The translations under genes were made by a program, and so were the position numbers. The notes under the pieces were generated by a model. That model had not been told where the DNA came from, ran no database searches, and saw only the letters and a program-made list of their open reading frames with translations. Shown piece after piece: positions 9,234-18,758 of a DNA stretch of 64,000 bases. How positions within the stretch are numbered: the stretch's first letter is position 1; each line of letters starts with the position of its first letter. This DNA is from an uncultured Planktomarina sp. (GTDB lineage: Bacteria > Pseudomonadota > Alphaproteobacteria > Rhodobacterales > Rhodobacteraceae): contig CALSQF010000001.1 of the NCBI GenBank assembly GCA_943788425.1, positions 62,001 through 126,000 of the forward strand, read 5' to 3'.

Positions 9234-9261
9234 TGCATACTTGTATTGAGTTTTATTTCAA
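9234..9261 (-). promoter_or_regulatory. Possible promoter for rpmF-plsX-fabH
   Basis: In the 208-base gap between yceD and rpmF, the minus strand has TTGAAA (9261-9256), a 16-base spacer and TATGCA (9239-9234). The boxes match consensus only partly. Nothing else was recognised in the gap apart from an A/T-rich inverted repeat near 9300. Confidence 0.35.
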
Positions 9262-9338
9262 GCCCCAAACAGCGCCAATCTTATATATTTCCTGCGATTT
9301 TTCAAAAAAAATCAGCAAACCTCCGTTTCACCAAGCAG

Positions 9339-9929
9339 TTAATGGAGTTTATCCTTTAAACCTGCTAGCGCAGAAAAGGGTCTGGCCGCCTCATCGGTCA
9401 GTGGCGTCACACCGGGTGGGCCAAATTCGGCACTGGTCAGCTCGGCCCCCTCTGCGCGGGGATAATCGGGCAGGGCAAGCGACAGTGTTTCACAAAATAT
9501 TCCTTCGATATCAATGATATATTCCAACTGATCCTCACTGTCATCCTCTGGAATTTCATGTTCTGGACCCGTCTGGTTCAAGGCAATTGGCGATTTTCGA
9601 AAATTACGCGTCACCCCGGTGTCGATCCGGCTGCGCACAGGGGTGAGGGTCAGGCTGCAGGCCTGCTCCACCGTAGCGCCCAACTCTCCAGATAGCCGCC
9701 AATCACCCTTGCCGATCGGCAAAATTGTGCCTGAAAATTTTATTTTTCGTAGGCTTAGGAGGTCCAATTGCGTTACAATCGTGGCAATCTCCGCCTCAGA
9801 CAGCGCCAGATCGAAGTTAACGCCTCTGTTTTGTATGAGGTGTTTCAACTCCAGACGTGGGTGAGTATGGTTCGGCGGCATTTGCGCTCCATCCTTGAAT
9901 TCATTTTTCGGCTTCGCTACCATAGACAT
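9339..9929 (-). CDS. YceD-family (DUF177) protein
   Basis: A protein of about 196 residues in the YceD/DUF177 family, which usually sits just upstream of rpmF; the E. coli member affects 23S rRNA accumulation. The core has VEQACSLTLTPVRSRID near the middle and the acidic EDSEDQLEYIIDIEGIFCETLSLALP segment that marks the family. The start is uncertain: ATG at 9929 or 9923 has no clear ribosome site, while ATG at 9881 has GGAG seven bases upstream and would give 180 residues. A much longer version starting at 10031 would overlap the divergent lipoprotein gene and is unlikely. Confidence 0.82.
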   Translation of the reverse strand: MSMVAKPKNEFKDGAQMPPNHTHPRLELKHLIQNRGVNFDLALSEAEIATIVTQLDLLSLRKIKFSGTILPIGKGDWRLSGELGATVEQACSLTLTPVRSRIDTGVTRNFRKSPIALNQTGPEHEIPEDDSEDQLEYIIDIEGIFCETLSLALPDYPRAEGAELTSAEFGPPGVTPLTDEAARPFSALAGLKDKLH

Positions 9930-9969
9930 AATTGGCGAGCGCTCGTCTCGCAAGAGAACAGGGACACTC

Positions 9970-10419
9970 ATGCTAAATAAAACAAAGACCATTGTGGTCG
10001 GGTTCTGTCTTTTTGCTATTATTTCATGCACGCCGGTCTACCGCAATCATGGCTACACGCCGTCTGACAAGCAGCTGGCGAATCTTGTGGTCGGGGTGGA
10101 TACGCGTGCAACTGCAGAAGAAACATTGGGCGTACCCACGATTTCGGACACAGAAACAGGCCGCCTCTACTATATTTCAAGCCGCTGGCGGCACTATGGG
10201 ATGAACCCTTCCAAGCCCATTTCCCGCGACATCGTGGCCGTGGCATTGGATTCGGCTGAGGTTGTTACAAACATCAGCCGTTACGGTCTTGAGGATGGTG
10301 AGGTTGTGGCCGTGACGCGGCGCGTGACCGATGGTGGTACGGAAGAAATTACCTTCCTGCAGCAATTGCTTGGCAACATCGGCCGCTTTGATGCCAGTGA
10401 CATTTTAAGCGAACCTTAA
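9970..10419 (+). CDS. SmpA/OmlA (BamE)-type outer-membrane lipoprotein
   Basis: A 149-residue lipoprotein precursor. The N-terminus is a short signal peptide ending in a lipobox-like AIISC, so Cys about 20 would be lipidated. The rest (GVDTRATAEETLGVPTISDT, then YYISSRW) fits the SmpA/OmlA fold of BamE, a small subunit of the beta-barrel assembly machine. The ATG at 9970 sets the signal peptide; the frame is open for another 75 bases upstream without a reason to use it. It is divergent from yceD and convergent with msrB; the two stops share TTAA at 10416-10419. Confidence 0.82.
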   Translation: MLNKTKTIVVGFCLFAIISCTPVYRNHGYTPSDKQLANLVVGVDTRATAEETLGVPTISDTETGRLYYISSRWRHYGMNPSKPISRDIVAVALDSAEVVTNISRYGLEDGEVVAVTRRVTDGGTEEITFLQQLLGNIGRFDASDILSEP

Positions 10420-10814
10420 TCTGCCTCATCACCGTGAAAGGTGAGCGCAACGCCGTTCATACAATATCTCAAGCCAGTCGGCGCGGGCCCATCTGGGAAG
10501 ACATGACCCAAATGTGCAGCACAGGCTGCGCAATGCACCTCGGTGCGGGTGGAGAACCACGAGTTGTCAATACTTTCACCAATAGGTGCTCCAGCCATGG
10601 GCTGGGTAAAGGACGGCCAACCCGTACCACTATCGAACTTATCATCTTGCGAAAACAGAGGCGTGCCGCAGCATACGCAGGAAAAGTAACCTGCCTCTTT
10701 CGGAAAATCGTCATGGCTAAACGCCCGTTCCGTGCCATGTTTCCGCGTGACCTTATAGGCCAATGGGGACAGCATTTCCTGCCACTCCCGATCCGATTTT
10801 ACGATATCAACCAT
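10416..10814 (-). CDS. msrB: Peptide methionine-R-sulfoxide reductase
   Basis: Reduces methionine-R-sulfoxide in proteins, using thioredoxin. The 132-residue form starting at ATG 10814 has GGAGG just upstream, so this start is preferred over one eight codons earlier. Seen: the two CxxC zinc pairs (CVCCG and CAACAAH), FDSGTGWPSF, and the catalytic Cys in GLRYCMNGVALTF. The second resolving Cys position cannot be fixed without an alignment. There is no signal peptide, so it is cytoplasmic. Confidence 0.95.
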   Translation of the reverse strand: MVDIVKSDREWQEMLSPLAYKVTRKHGTERAFSHDDFPKEAGYFSCVCCGTPLFSQDDKFDSGTGWPSFTQPMAGAPIGESIDNSWFSTRTEVHCAACAAHLGHVFPDGPAPTGLRYCMNGVALTFHGDEAD

Positions 10815-10919
10815 AGAACCTCCAAACAGTTTACCCAATCATACGCATTTAACTTTAGTGTACCAGCGGATTGCATACTAAATTGATGTTATTATTTTAC
10901 AAATGGATAGTTATAAACC

Positions 10920-11684
10920 ATGGGGCGCGCAGAGCTTCAATTCCAAAATTTTAGCTGCGGTGGTCTCAAGGTTGAGCTGTGCCAATCTGAGCGGAGCCTG
11001 CGGAAGGTTTGGCGGTTTCGCGCGGCGATTTTTCGCGGTGAAATGCAGAGGGAAGGTCGTGATATTTGGGACGAAACTGACCTAAATTTTTGCATTAAAT
11101 GTTTTGATAAAAATACGATATTGGGATGTTTAAGGCTTAAAATTTTTCCGAATGGTGCGGCCGCAATTTTTTGATCTGTTGCCGCTTGCTATATATGACC
11201 GGCCCCTGTTGGAATTGGTGCGCTTTGCCATTGATCCACTCCATGGAAATTTGTGGGGAAATTTTGATGTTTTCGTTAGGCCTGGGGCGTTGTCACGCAG
11301 CTGGTCGATCAAAAAAATGTATCGTTTCTGTTTGGGTGCAGTTCATTTAAAGGCAAGCGCCCGGCCGCGCATAGAGCGACCTTTCGCTATCTTTATCGCA
11401 ACAACCATGTCGCGCCGACCAGTTGGCGCCCCGTTTTTCATGGCGGTTATTCTTTGCTTGAGGCATTGGACACCCCCAAGCGTGGCAGTGTGACCGATTA
11501 ACCGCCTCTGTTGCGGGCCTATTTCAGCCTTGGTGGAAAAGTGAGCGATCACGCAGTCATCGATGCAGATTTTGGAACCAAATTGCTCTTTACCGGGGTA
11601 AACGTGGCACAAGTTCCACAAAAAAGAGCCCAGCGTTTGTGGCAATCCTTGCAGCGCATTGACGCCGCGGCCCTGAGCGCCTAG
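10920..11684 (+). pseudogene. Decayed OlsB-type (hemolysin-like GNAT) N-acyltransferase
   Basis: Pieces in two frames line up as one acyltransferase of the ornithine-lipid OlsB / putative hemolysin family. Frame 3 from 10920 gives GLKVELCQSERSLRKVWRFR and WDETDLNFCIKCFD. Frame 1 from about 11150 gives FFDLLPLAIYDRPLLELVRF. From about 11300 frame 3 resumes with LVDQKNVSFLFGCSSFKG and NNHVAPTSWRP, hits an in-frame TAA at 11499-11501, and continues LLRAYFSLGGKVSDHAVID to TAG at 11682. So there are two frameshifts and one nonsense codon. Intact OlsB adds 3-hydroxy fatty acid to ornithine, the first step to ornithine lipids. The family call comes from remembered motifs. The neighbouring ABC-F gene starts nine bases later. 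Confidence 0.75.
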
Positions 11685-11693
11685 CTGCGGGCT

Positions 11694-13514
11694 ATGGCAC
11701 GTGCTCCTTTGATCCAACTCTCCGAGATTTCGTTGACCTTTGGCGGTCATCCGATCTTTTCTGATCTCGGCTTCGTCGTTCAGACGGGCGATCGTATCTC
11801 GTTGGTGGGGCGCAATGGTTCAGGCAAATCTACTTTGATGAAGGTTATGGCCGGCTTAGTTGAGGCCGATACCGGACACCGAGTGATCCCGCCGGGCGTA
11901 AGTGTCGGCTATATGGAGCAAGATCCTGATTTATCACAGTTTGAAACTCTGGGAGATTTTGCCCTTTCAGCGCTGGACATCGCCGAGCACTATAAGGTTG
12001 AGATTGCCGCAGAAGGGTTGAAGTTTGACCCAGATCGCCCAGTGAAAACCGCCTCTGGTGGTGAGCGGCGGCGAGCGGCTTTGGCAAAGTTGATGGCAGA
12101 AGATCCCGAATTGATGCTGTTGGATGAGCCGACCAACCACCTTGATATTGAGGCGATTTCCTGGCTGGAAACCACTTTGCGTGAGAGCCGAAACAGTTTT
12201 GTAGTGATCTCCCATGACCGCGCCTTTCTGACAGCTTTAACCCGTGCCACCCTGTGGATCGATCGAGGTGCGGTTCGCCGCCTTGAGCACGGGTTTGGAA
12301 GTTTTGAAGCCTGGCGCGACAAAACCTGGGAGGAAGAAGATCAACAGCGGCACAAGCTCAATCGCAAAATCAAAGCTGAGGCCCGCTGGGCGGTCGAGGG
12401 CATCTCGGCTCGGCGAAAACGCAATCAGGGGCGAGTGCGTGCTTTGGGCGAGTTGCGCGCCGAACGTGCTGCGCAAATTAACCGGCAAACTACGGCCGCC
12501 ATGGCGTTTGATTCGGGCCAAAAATCTGGGGCCAAGGTGATTGAGGCTAAAAACCTGGATCTGGCCTTCGGCGAATTGGAGATTTTGAAAGATTTTTCAC
12601 TGACGGTTCAACGCAAAGATCGCGTGGCGCTTATTGGCCCGAATGGGGTCGGCAAAACCTCATTGATCAAAACCCTTTTGGGCGAGCAGGCGCCCGACCG
12701 GGGCAGCGTGAGGCTGGGTACGAATCTGCAAATTGCCGTATTCGATCAAGGCCGCGCGCGATTGGATCCCAATCTTAGCCTGTGGGAAGCGTTGACCAGC
12801 GATCCGACCATGGCGATCTCCGGTCGTTCCGATCAAATAATGGTGCGGGGCACACCGAAACATGTGGTGGGGTATCTCAAGGATTTCCTCTTTGCCGAGG
12901 AGCAAATGCGCGCGCCAGTGCGGGCACTGTCAGGGGGCGAGAAAGCGCGGCTTTTGCTGGCCCGTTTGATGGCCCAGGAAAGCAACTTGCTGATTCTAGA
13001 CGAGCCGACCAACGATCTCGACATAGAGACCTTAGATCTGCTTCAAGATGTTTTGGGCGACTACGATGGCACGGTTTTGCTGGTCAGTCATGACCGCGAC
13101 TTTTTGGATCGTGTCGCCACTACAACGATTGCTCTTGAGCCCGGTGGCAAGGCCACTGTCTATGCCGGCGGTTGGAGCGATTATCAGGCACAAAAACCCA
13201 GTGCCAAGCTCAGCAAAGCAGCCAAGCAAACGACGAAACCAAACGCGACCAGACCGAATAGGGAGACGGAGACGGCAGGGGCGAAAACCGCGCTGTCGTT
13301 CACCGAAAAACATCGCTTGGAGGCTTTGCCAGCTGAAATTGCCCGGATGGAAGCTGAAATTATGAAATTAGAAGATCTGCTGGGTCAACCAAATCTCTTT
13401 ACCGAGCAGCCAGTAAAATTCAATAAAGCCACCACGCTCTTGCTCGAGCGGCAGGAGGCTTTGACGCGGGCAGAGGCGCAATGGCTTGAATTGGAAGAAA
13501 AAGCGGGCGGATAA
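11694..13514 (+). CDS. ABC-F family ATPase (Uup-like)
   Basis: A 606-residue soluble protein with two ABC ATPase domains and no membrane segment. Domain 1: Walker A GRNGSGKST (39-47), signature SGGERRRAALAKLM, Walker B LLLDEPTNHLD. Domain 2: Walker A GPNGVGKTS, signature SGGEKARLLLARLM, Walker B ILDEPTNDLD. A basic linker (RKIKAEARWAVEGISARRKRN) joins them. The C-terminal extension is a Lys-rich stretch then a coiled-coil (about residues 540-606), as in Uup. ABC-F proteins act on ribosomes or DNA. The stop codon is inside a terminator-like hairpin shared with the convergent mttB gene. Confidence 0.9.
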   Translation: MARAPLIQLSEISLTFGGHPIFSDLGFVVQTGDRISLVGRNGSGKSTLMKVMAGLVEADTGHRVIPPGVSVGYMEQDPDLSQFETLGDFALSALDIAEHYKVEIAAEGLKFDPDRPVKTASGGERRRAALAKLMAEDPELMLLDEPTNHLDIEAISWLETTLRESRNSFVVISHDRAFLTALTRATLWIDRGAVRRLEHGFGSFEAWRDKTWEEEDQQRHKLNRKIKAEARWAVEGISARRKRNQGRVRALGELRAERAAQINRQTTAAMAFDSGQKSGAKVIEAKNLDLAFGELEILKDFSLTVQRKDRVALIGPNGVGKTSLIKTLLGEQAPDRGSVRLGTNLQIAVFDQGRARLDPNLSLWEALTSDPTMAISGRSDQIMVRGTPKHVVGYLKDFLFAEEQMRAPVRALSGGEKARLLLARLMAQESNLLILDEPTNDLDIETLDLLQDVLGDYDGTVLLVSHDRDFLDRVATTTIALEPGGKATVYAGGWSDYQAQKPSAKLSKAAKQTTKPNATRPNRETETAGAKTALSFTEKHRLEALPAEIARMEAEIMKLEDLLGQPNLFTEQPVKFNKATTLLLERQEALTRAEAQWLELEEKAGG

Positions 13515-13523
13515 TCCGCCCGC
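13503..13523. terminator. Hairpin between convergent ABC-F and MttB genes
   Basis: A 9-bp perfect stem (GCGGGCGGA / TCCGCCCGC) with a 3-base loop that contains the ABC-F stop codon. There is no long T-run on either side, so termination is inferred from position and stem strength. Confidence 0.4.
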
Positions 13524-13533
13524 GATCTTCCGC

Positions 13534-15069
13534 TCAATTTAGATGAATTTTGAAGCGCTGGCGAATTTGAGCGTCCACCTCCGGCGGCAGGGCGGCCGGT
13601 GTTGGAGCCACAATCAAGGCCTCTTTTCTAACCACTGCCTGTTCGATCAGGTCAGGCCGGTTTTTTTCTTGCCACTCTTTGGGGGAATTGCGATCCGCCA
13701 AGATCGGATAGACATATTCAGTTTGCATCAAAGAAAGGGTTTGATCGGAGCCCAGATAATGGCCCGGCCCGCCCAAACAGGTAGCCCGCATGGTATCCAA
13801 ACCCACTGTGTCTTCACTGACCTCAATGCCGCGCACGCAGCGCATGGCCTGACCTAACAAATCATCCGCCAAGATAAGGGATTCGTGACAAAAACCCAGA
13901 AGGGAGGCGTGCATGCCAGCGGCTTCGTAGACCATATTCAATCCGGTCAACCCGGCCATGACGTTCGACATGGCTTGCTCCCATCCTGCTTGCATATCGG
14001 GTAGTTTCGCATCCGCAATGCCGGCCGCCGCGCCGCCAGGCAGACCGTAGTATTGGTGCATCTGCGCACAGCCCGCAGTGAGGAGGGCCTGTTCACCAGA
14101 TCCGCCGGACATGGCGCCAGTGCGCAGATCCGAGACGAAGGGCCAAGTCCCGAATATGACCGGATGGCCCGGCTTGATCGCGTTGACATAGACCAACCCC
14201 GCCAAACATTCAGCCACTGCCTGCACAATCGCACCGGCGATCGGCGCAGGGGCCGTGGCGCCTGCTTGCCCGGCACTGAGCAGCAGAACAGGCATGTCAC
14301 CAGCGATACATTTCTCCATGACCTGGCAGCTCTCAGTGGCGAATTTCATGGGTGGTACCACGAAGCAATTGGAATTGGACACAAAGGGGCGCTCGCGCCA
14401 TTTGTCCTCTCCGCCAGCAATCATATGCAGCATTTCCAAAGCATCGTCGACAAAATCGGGCTCTGTAAAGGAGGTGCCGATGTGTTTTTCCGTACCAGTG
14501 GCGCAAGCATATATCGTGTTGAGGTCCATTTCTCGATTGTCGAAAATATCGCGGCACACCATAGGTCTTTGCACGAAATGGATATTGTTCAAATGCTCCA
14601 CAATGCGCGCAGCGTTGTGCAAATCCCGCACGGTCGATTCGCGATAACTGCGGGTTTGGACGTCAACCATATGCACAGCGGCCCCGGCGGTGCCGTAATG
14701 TACTTTCTTTTCGCCGAGGTGTAGATCGTATTTCGGGTTGCGCGCGTTCAGAGTGATTTCGCGATTGGCTTTAGCCAACATATCTTGGATCAAGGCACGC
14801 GGGTAACGCAATCGGCCATCCTCACCAAGAATAGCGCCAGCGCCAACCATGATATCAATGCCTGACTGTGGCGCGTCGGCCAGACCAATCTCTTCAAGGG
14901 CGATGAGCGCCGCCTCGTTGATGCGTTCCATATCCAACTGAGTGAGTGGTTTGTAAGTGCCGCCTTGCATACCGGGGCGGACGGGACGCATAGCATCGGT
15001 AAGGGGAGCCGCTCTGGCCGCTTTCCGCGCGGCCCGGCCACCAGCGCGGCGGTTTTGGGTATCTGTCAT
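13534..15069 (-). CDS. MttB-family (trimethylamine methyltransferase superfamily) protein, non-pyrrolysine
   Basis: A 511-residue member of the MttB superfamily, seen from the glycine-rich core (RPGMQGGTYKPLTQLDMERI, MSGGSGEQALLTAGCAQM, CLGGPGHYLGSDQTLSLMQ) and the length. True trimethylamine MttB has a UAG-encoded pyrrolysine; this frame is uninterrupted, so it belongs to the non-Pyl branch, whose characterised members demethylate quaternary amines such as glycine betaine to a corrinoid protein. The substrate here is unknown. No corrinoid protein or activase is in the window, though B12 genes lie 5-9 kb away. The N-terminus is basic (RRAGGRAARKAARAA). Confidence 0.85.
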   Translation of the reverse strand: MTDTQNRRAGGRAARKAARAAPLTDAMRPVRPGMQGGTYKPLTQLDMERINEAALIALEEIGLADAPQSGIDIMVGAGAILGEDGRLRYPRALIQDMLAKANREITLNARNPKYDLHLGEKKVHYGTAGAAVHMVDVQTRSYRESTVRDLHNAARIVEHLNNIHFVQRPMVCRDIFDNREMDLNTIYACATGTEKHIGTSFTEPDFVDDALEMLHMIAGGEDKWRERPFVSNSNCFVVPPMKFATESCQVMEKCIAGDMPVLLLSAGQAGATAPAPIAGAIVQAVAECLAGLVYVNAIKPGHPVIFGTWPFVSDLRTGAMSGGSGEQALLTAGCAQMHQYYGLPGGAAAGIADAKLPDMQAGWEQAMSNVMAGLTGLNMVYEAAGMHASLLGFCHESLILADDLLGQAMRCVRGIEVSEDTVGLDTMRATCLGGPGHYLGSDQTLSLMQTEYVYPILADRNSPKEWQEKNRPDLIEQAVVRKEALIVAPTPAALPPEVDAQIRQRFKIHLN

Positions 15070-15263
15070 GGGGAAGTCCTAGGAGTGGGGTTGAGAGTAA
15101 AGAAGCAGGCCCGTTTAGAGCCACGGCCGCCCACGCGCCGCGCGTCCTCGGCTCGCCCCAATCGTGCGCACCGTGAGGGTGAAGACCCAGCCAACTGTGT
15201 TAAATCTCGAAATCATGCCTTAGAGTTAAAAACTCCAAACCGACAATCTTTTCCATTTGCGAC

Positions 15264-16457
15264 TTATGGTTCAAAAACGACTTTTGTCTGCCCAATTTTA
15301 GTGGCAAATGCCACTAAAATTGTGAGGGCCTTGAAAAACTGGTCATCGTCGACGGTCATGGCCACGCGGATGTGACCGGCGGCGGCCTGACCAAAGCTCT
15401 CGCCCGGCATGACGGCAATTTGATGGGCATCAAGCAAAGCATGGGCGAAAGTCTCACCGCTTAGCCCGGTGGCGCGCATGTCTAGCATCAGATACATCGC
15501 GCCTGAGCAGGGCACAGCGCGCACGATATTTTGCTGCGCCAAGAGATCAAGGGCGATGAGCCGCCGCCGCCGGAAGGGTGCGGCCACTTCATCCTCTAAC
15601 TCTTGGCCCTGGGCGAGTGCAAACTCTGCGGCATCTTGTATAAAGCCTGGAACCCCATAGGTAGTATGCGTGGCTAAATTGGTCAGATGTTCAATCACAG
15701 GCACCGGCCCGCAAATCCATCCGATCCGGCTTCCCGTCATGGCATGGCTCTTTGACATAGAACCAATTACTAAGCTGCGCTCTTGCATCCCCTCAAGACT
15801 TCGAGGGCTTATATGCGCGCCATGCCAGACTTGGGTATCATAGACCTCATCGGAGATGAGCCATAGGTTATGGGCGATACAGGTTTGCGCGATGGTCTCC
15901 CATGTGGCGCGGGCATAGACCACCCCAGTCGGATTGTTGGGCGAATTGACCAGCAGAGACCGCGCCCCCTTAGCTGCCGGCTCTAAATCGGCTGCGCGCG
16001 GCTGAAAGTCATGGGCCGGATCGCATCGGACCGCATGATCTATAGCGCCAGTTCCACGGATCGTGCCGGGGTAAGTGGCGTAATAGGGATCGCAATATAG
16101 CGCTATATCACCGGGGTTGAGCACGGCCATATGGGCGGCAAATAGGGCAGATTGGCCCCCGGGCGTGATCAAAATATTTTCCGCGCTCGTGGGAACGCCG
16201 CTCTGCGCCTCAATGCGGCGGGCCACGGCGTTGCGCAGTCCCTCAGTGCCCGGCACAGCTGCGTAGCCTGTATGCCCCTCCTTGGCGGACCGACCCATTG
16301 CTACCAAAATATTCATATGGGTGCGAATGTCATGCTCCCCGATGGTCAACTCAACAATCGGATGGCCCTGTTTTTTCAAAGCCCGCGCCTTGTAAAACAC
16401 ATCCCACCCATCGGATCCGTCGCCGGTCAGGGCGGTCATGCGCTGTGCTATTTCCAT
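15264..16457 (-). CDS. Pyridoxal-phosphate aminotransferase, class I/II
   Basis: A 397-residue fold-type I aminotransferase. Visible: the substrate/PLP motif NSPNNPTGVVY, ISDEVYDTQVW, the Schiff-base Lys in GSMSKSHAMTGSRIGW, and the C-terminal Arg in GHIRVAMTVDDD. Aspartate and aromatic aminotransferases share these features, so the amino-acid substrate is not assigned. It lies 194 bases upstream of the MttB-family gene on the same strand; that gap shows no hairpin or clear promoter. The last dozen codons run through a 12-bp inverted repeat, so the C-terminal end (TKIGQTKVVFEP) may be an extension. Confidence 0.9.
   Translation of the reverse strand: MEIAQRMTALTGDGSDGWDVFYKARALKKQGHPIVELTIGEHDIRTHMNILVAMGRSAKEGHTGYAAVPGTEGLRNAVARRIEAQSGVPTSAENILITPGGQSALFAAHMAVLNPGDIALYCDPYYATYPGTIRGTGAIDHAVRCDPAHDFQPRAADLEPAAKGARSLLVNSPNNPTGVVYARATWETIAQTCIAHNLWLISDEVYDTQVWHGAHISPRSLEGMQERSLVIGSMSKSHAMTGSRIGWICGPVPVIEHLTNLATHTTYGVPGFIQDAAEFALAQGQELEDEVAAPFRRRRLIALDLLAQQNIVRAVPCSGAMYLMLDMRATGLSGETFAHALLDAHQIAVMPGESFGQAAAGHIRVAMTVDDDQFFKALTILVAFATKIGQTKVVFEP
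15294..15321. repeat. 12-bp inverted repeat in the 3' end of the aminotransferase gene
   Basis: AATTTTAGTGGC (15294-15305) and GCCACTAAAATT (15310-15321) form a perfect stem with a 4-base AAAT loop. It lies inside the last codons of the aminotransferase. There is no T-run after it on the minus strand. Confidence 0.6.
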
Positions 16458-16649
16458 CCCACAATTTGGCCTGAAGCCGATAGATTCGTCAAATTGGTTT
16501 TGAGCAATTGAAAGACGGGGGGCACAACGATATAAACGCCCTATGATTTGGCGTTGTTGACCATACTATGACTGCCGCGGTGAAATGCGCCCTATTATGG
16601 CGTCCCACCACTTCTTTTCCATGCCTTCCGTAACTCTGGGACATGTACG

Positions 16650-18014
16650 ATGATCCAAATCAAGCTGCACAATAGCAAAACCCGCCGCAAAGAGCTTTTG
16701 GTACCCTTAGATCCCAAGAATTTGCGCATGTATGTCTGCGGACCAACCGTCTATGATCGTGCACATTTGGGCAATGCCCGCGCGGTTGTTGTATTTGATA
16801 GCCTGTTTCGTTTGCTGCGGGAGATCTATGGCACTGACCATGTCACCTATGCGCGAAATTTTACCGATATTGACGATAAAATAAACGCGAAATCGGCTGA
16901 AACCGGGCGTGATATTGGGCAGATTACAGAAGAAACCATTGGCTGGTATTTGGAAGATATGGGGGCTTTAGCAGCGCTTGAACCCACGGTGATGCCGCGT
17001 GCCACCGATTACATCGCGCAAATGATCTCTATGTCTGAGGATCTCATCGCGAAGGGCCATGCCTATGCGGCCGAAGGACACCTGCTGTTTGATGTGAACA
17101 GTTGCCCCGAATATGGTGCGCTATCGGGGCGGAGCGTGGATGACATGATTGCGGGCGCAAGGGTGGAAGTGGCACCCTACAAGCGCGATCCTATGGATTT
17201 TGTTCTCTGGAAGCCTTCTGACGCGCAAACGCCGGGCTGGTCCAGTCCTTGGGGACGTGGACGCCCAGGCTGGCATATCGAATGTTCAGCGATGTCTTAC
17301 GAGCTTTTTGGCCATAGTTTCGATATTCATGGCGGTGGCAATGATTTGCTGTTTCCTCATCATGAGAATGAGATCGCGCAAAGCTGCTGTGCCCATCCTG
17401 AGGGCAGTTTTGCGCAGATCTGGATGCACAACGAAATGTTGCAGGTCGAGGGTAAGAAAATGTCCAAATCCCTGGGCAATTTCTTCACTGTGCGCGATTT
17501 GCTCGACCAGGATATCCCTGGAGAGGTGATCCGCTTTGTTCTGCTGTCGACCCATTATGGCAAGCCGATGGATTGGACCCAAAAGAAGGCGGATGAGGCT
17601 TCCAACACTTTGCGCAAATGGCACGAGCTCGTGCAAGAGGCAGAGCCTGCGGGTCTGGATTGTGATGTTCTTGCCCATGTCGCCAACGATCTAAATACAC
17701 CGGGGGCTTTGGCAAGGTTGCATGAATTGGCCAAAGGCCGCGATGTTACGGCACTTCTGGCAGCCGGTCAATTTTTGGGCCTGTTGGGCTCAGATGAGAC
17801 TTGGTGGCGCCCCAAACAAGCCGGAGGTGGGGCGGCTTTACAGGTGGAGGCGCTGATCGAGGCTCGCAGGCAAGCCAAGGCCGCACGCGATTTCGCGGCG
17901 GCAGATTCGATCCGCGCACGGTTAAGCGCCGCGGGCGTCGAAGTCGTGGATAAGCCCGGTGGCCTGTCTGAGGCGGTGATCACTGAGGCCTTCAATCCGG
18001 ATTTGCTCGAATGA
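16650..18014 (+). CDS. cysS: Cysteinyl-tRNA synthetase
   Basis: Charges tRNA-Cys. The 454-residue sequence has the class I signature as [15 protein letters not shown], the zinc-site Cys and His residues in [10 protein letters not shown] and HHENEIAQS, and the KMSKS loop ([12 protein letters not shown]). The C-terminal helical domain with [20 protein letters not shown] is typical. The stop overlaps the next gene in ATGA. The 192 bases upstream hold no recognised feature beyond a weak inverted repeat near 16535. Confidence 0.97.
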   Translation: MIQIKLHNSKTRRKELLVPLDPKNLRMYVCGPTVYDRAHLGNARAVVVFDSLFRLLREIYGTDHVTYARNFTDIDDKINAKSAETGRDIGQITEETIGWYLEDMGALAALEPTVMPRATDYIAQMISMSEDLIAKGHAYAAEGHLLFDVNSCPEYGALSGRSVDDMIAGARVEVAPYKRDPMDFVLWKPSDAQTPGWSSPWGRGRPGWHIECSAMSYELFGHSFDIHGGGNDLLFPHHENEIAQSCCAHPEGSFAQIWMHNEMLQVEGKKMSKSLGNFFTVRDLLDQDIPGEVIRFVLLSTHYGKPMDWTQKKADEASNTLRKWHELVQEAEPAGLDCDVLAHVANDLNTPGALARLHELAKGRDVTALLAAGQFLGLLGSDETWWRPKQAGGGAALQVEALIEARRQAKAARDFAAADSIRARLSAAGVEVVDKPGGLSEAVITEAFNPDLLE

Positions 18015-18751
18015 GTCTGCAGGCTTGCGCCAATCTCGTTGCACGCGCGGATCTGGAACGCTTCTCCGCTGCCATGGCGGCCCCCATTGCGGCGCGTGCG
18101 GTGCTTTTACCGGTCTATGCCGCCTCCATTGAGGTGGCGCGGGCACCGTGGTTGACGCAGGAACCTATAATTGCAGAAATGCGCCTGCAATGGTGGCGTG
18201 ACGTATTGGAAGAGATTGAGACGGGCCGGCCGCGCAAACATGAGGTTGTCGATGCTTTGGCGCCAGTCTTAGGGCCCAAGGGGGCCGCGGCGCTCGATGC
18301 GATGGTTTTGGCACGCCGTTGGGACATCTATAAAGAAGGTTTCAACACCGCGGCGGATGTGTTGGCCCATGTGCAGACGATCACATTGGGTCCCATGCTC
18401 GCGGCACTTGAGGCTTTGGATGATTTGCCCGAAGATCTCTCGGCGCTGCATGCGCATGCCACCCAGCTGGGGCTGGCGCGGTTTTTGCGCGGGGTTCCCG
18501 CGTTGATAGAGCACAAAACTCCAGTTTGGGCAGAGGATCAAAAGGTTCAAATCTACCGAGATCTCTGTATCCAAGCGCTCGATATGACGCGCGATTTTAT
18601 CCGCTCACCAGCGTTGATCGAAACCGCTTATTGTCGCAGGACGTTAGAGTTCGTCCGAAAAAATCCGGGGGCCGTGGAGGTCGGGGCAATTCCGGAGTTT
18701 CGCATTGGCGCGGCACTGGCACGGGGGTGGCTCGCCTGGCGCTGCGGATAA
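18011..18751 (+). CDS. Squalene/phytoene synthase family protein
   Basis: A 246-residue all-helical protein related to squalene/phytoene synthases. Seen: [26 protein letters not shown] and [15 protein letters not shown]-like residues ([16 protein letters not shown]). The catalytic DxxxD motifs of true prenyl synthases are not obvious, and the short length fits the NDUFAF6-like branch of the family, which in mitochondria helps assemble complex I. A synthase activity should therefore not be assumed. ATGA overlap with cysS suggests coupled translation. Confidence 0.75.
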   Translation: MSLQACANLVARADLERFSAAMAAPIAARAVLLPVYAASIEVARAPWLTQEPIIAEMRLQWWRDVLEEIETGRPRKHEVVDALAPVLGPKGAAALDAMVLARRWDIYKEGFNTAADVLAHVQTITLGPMLAALEALDDLPEDLSALHAHATQLGLARFLRGVPALIEHKTPVWAEDQKVQIYRDLCIQALDMTRDFIRSPALIETAYCRRTLEFVRKNPGAVEVGAIPEFRIGAALARGWLAWRCG

Positions 18752-18758
18752 AATCTGT

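Noticed and set aside
13534-15069. Pyrrolysine (in-frame TAG) in the MttB-family gene
   Set aside because: The frame has no internal TAG; it is a non-Pyl homologue.
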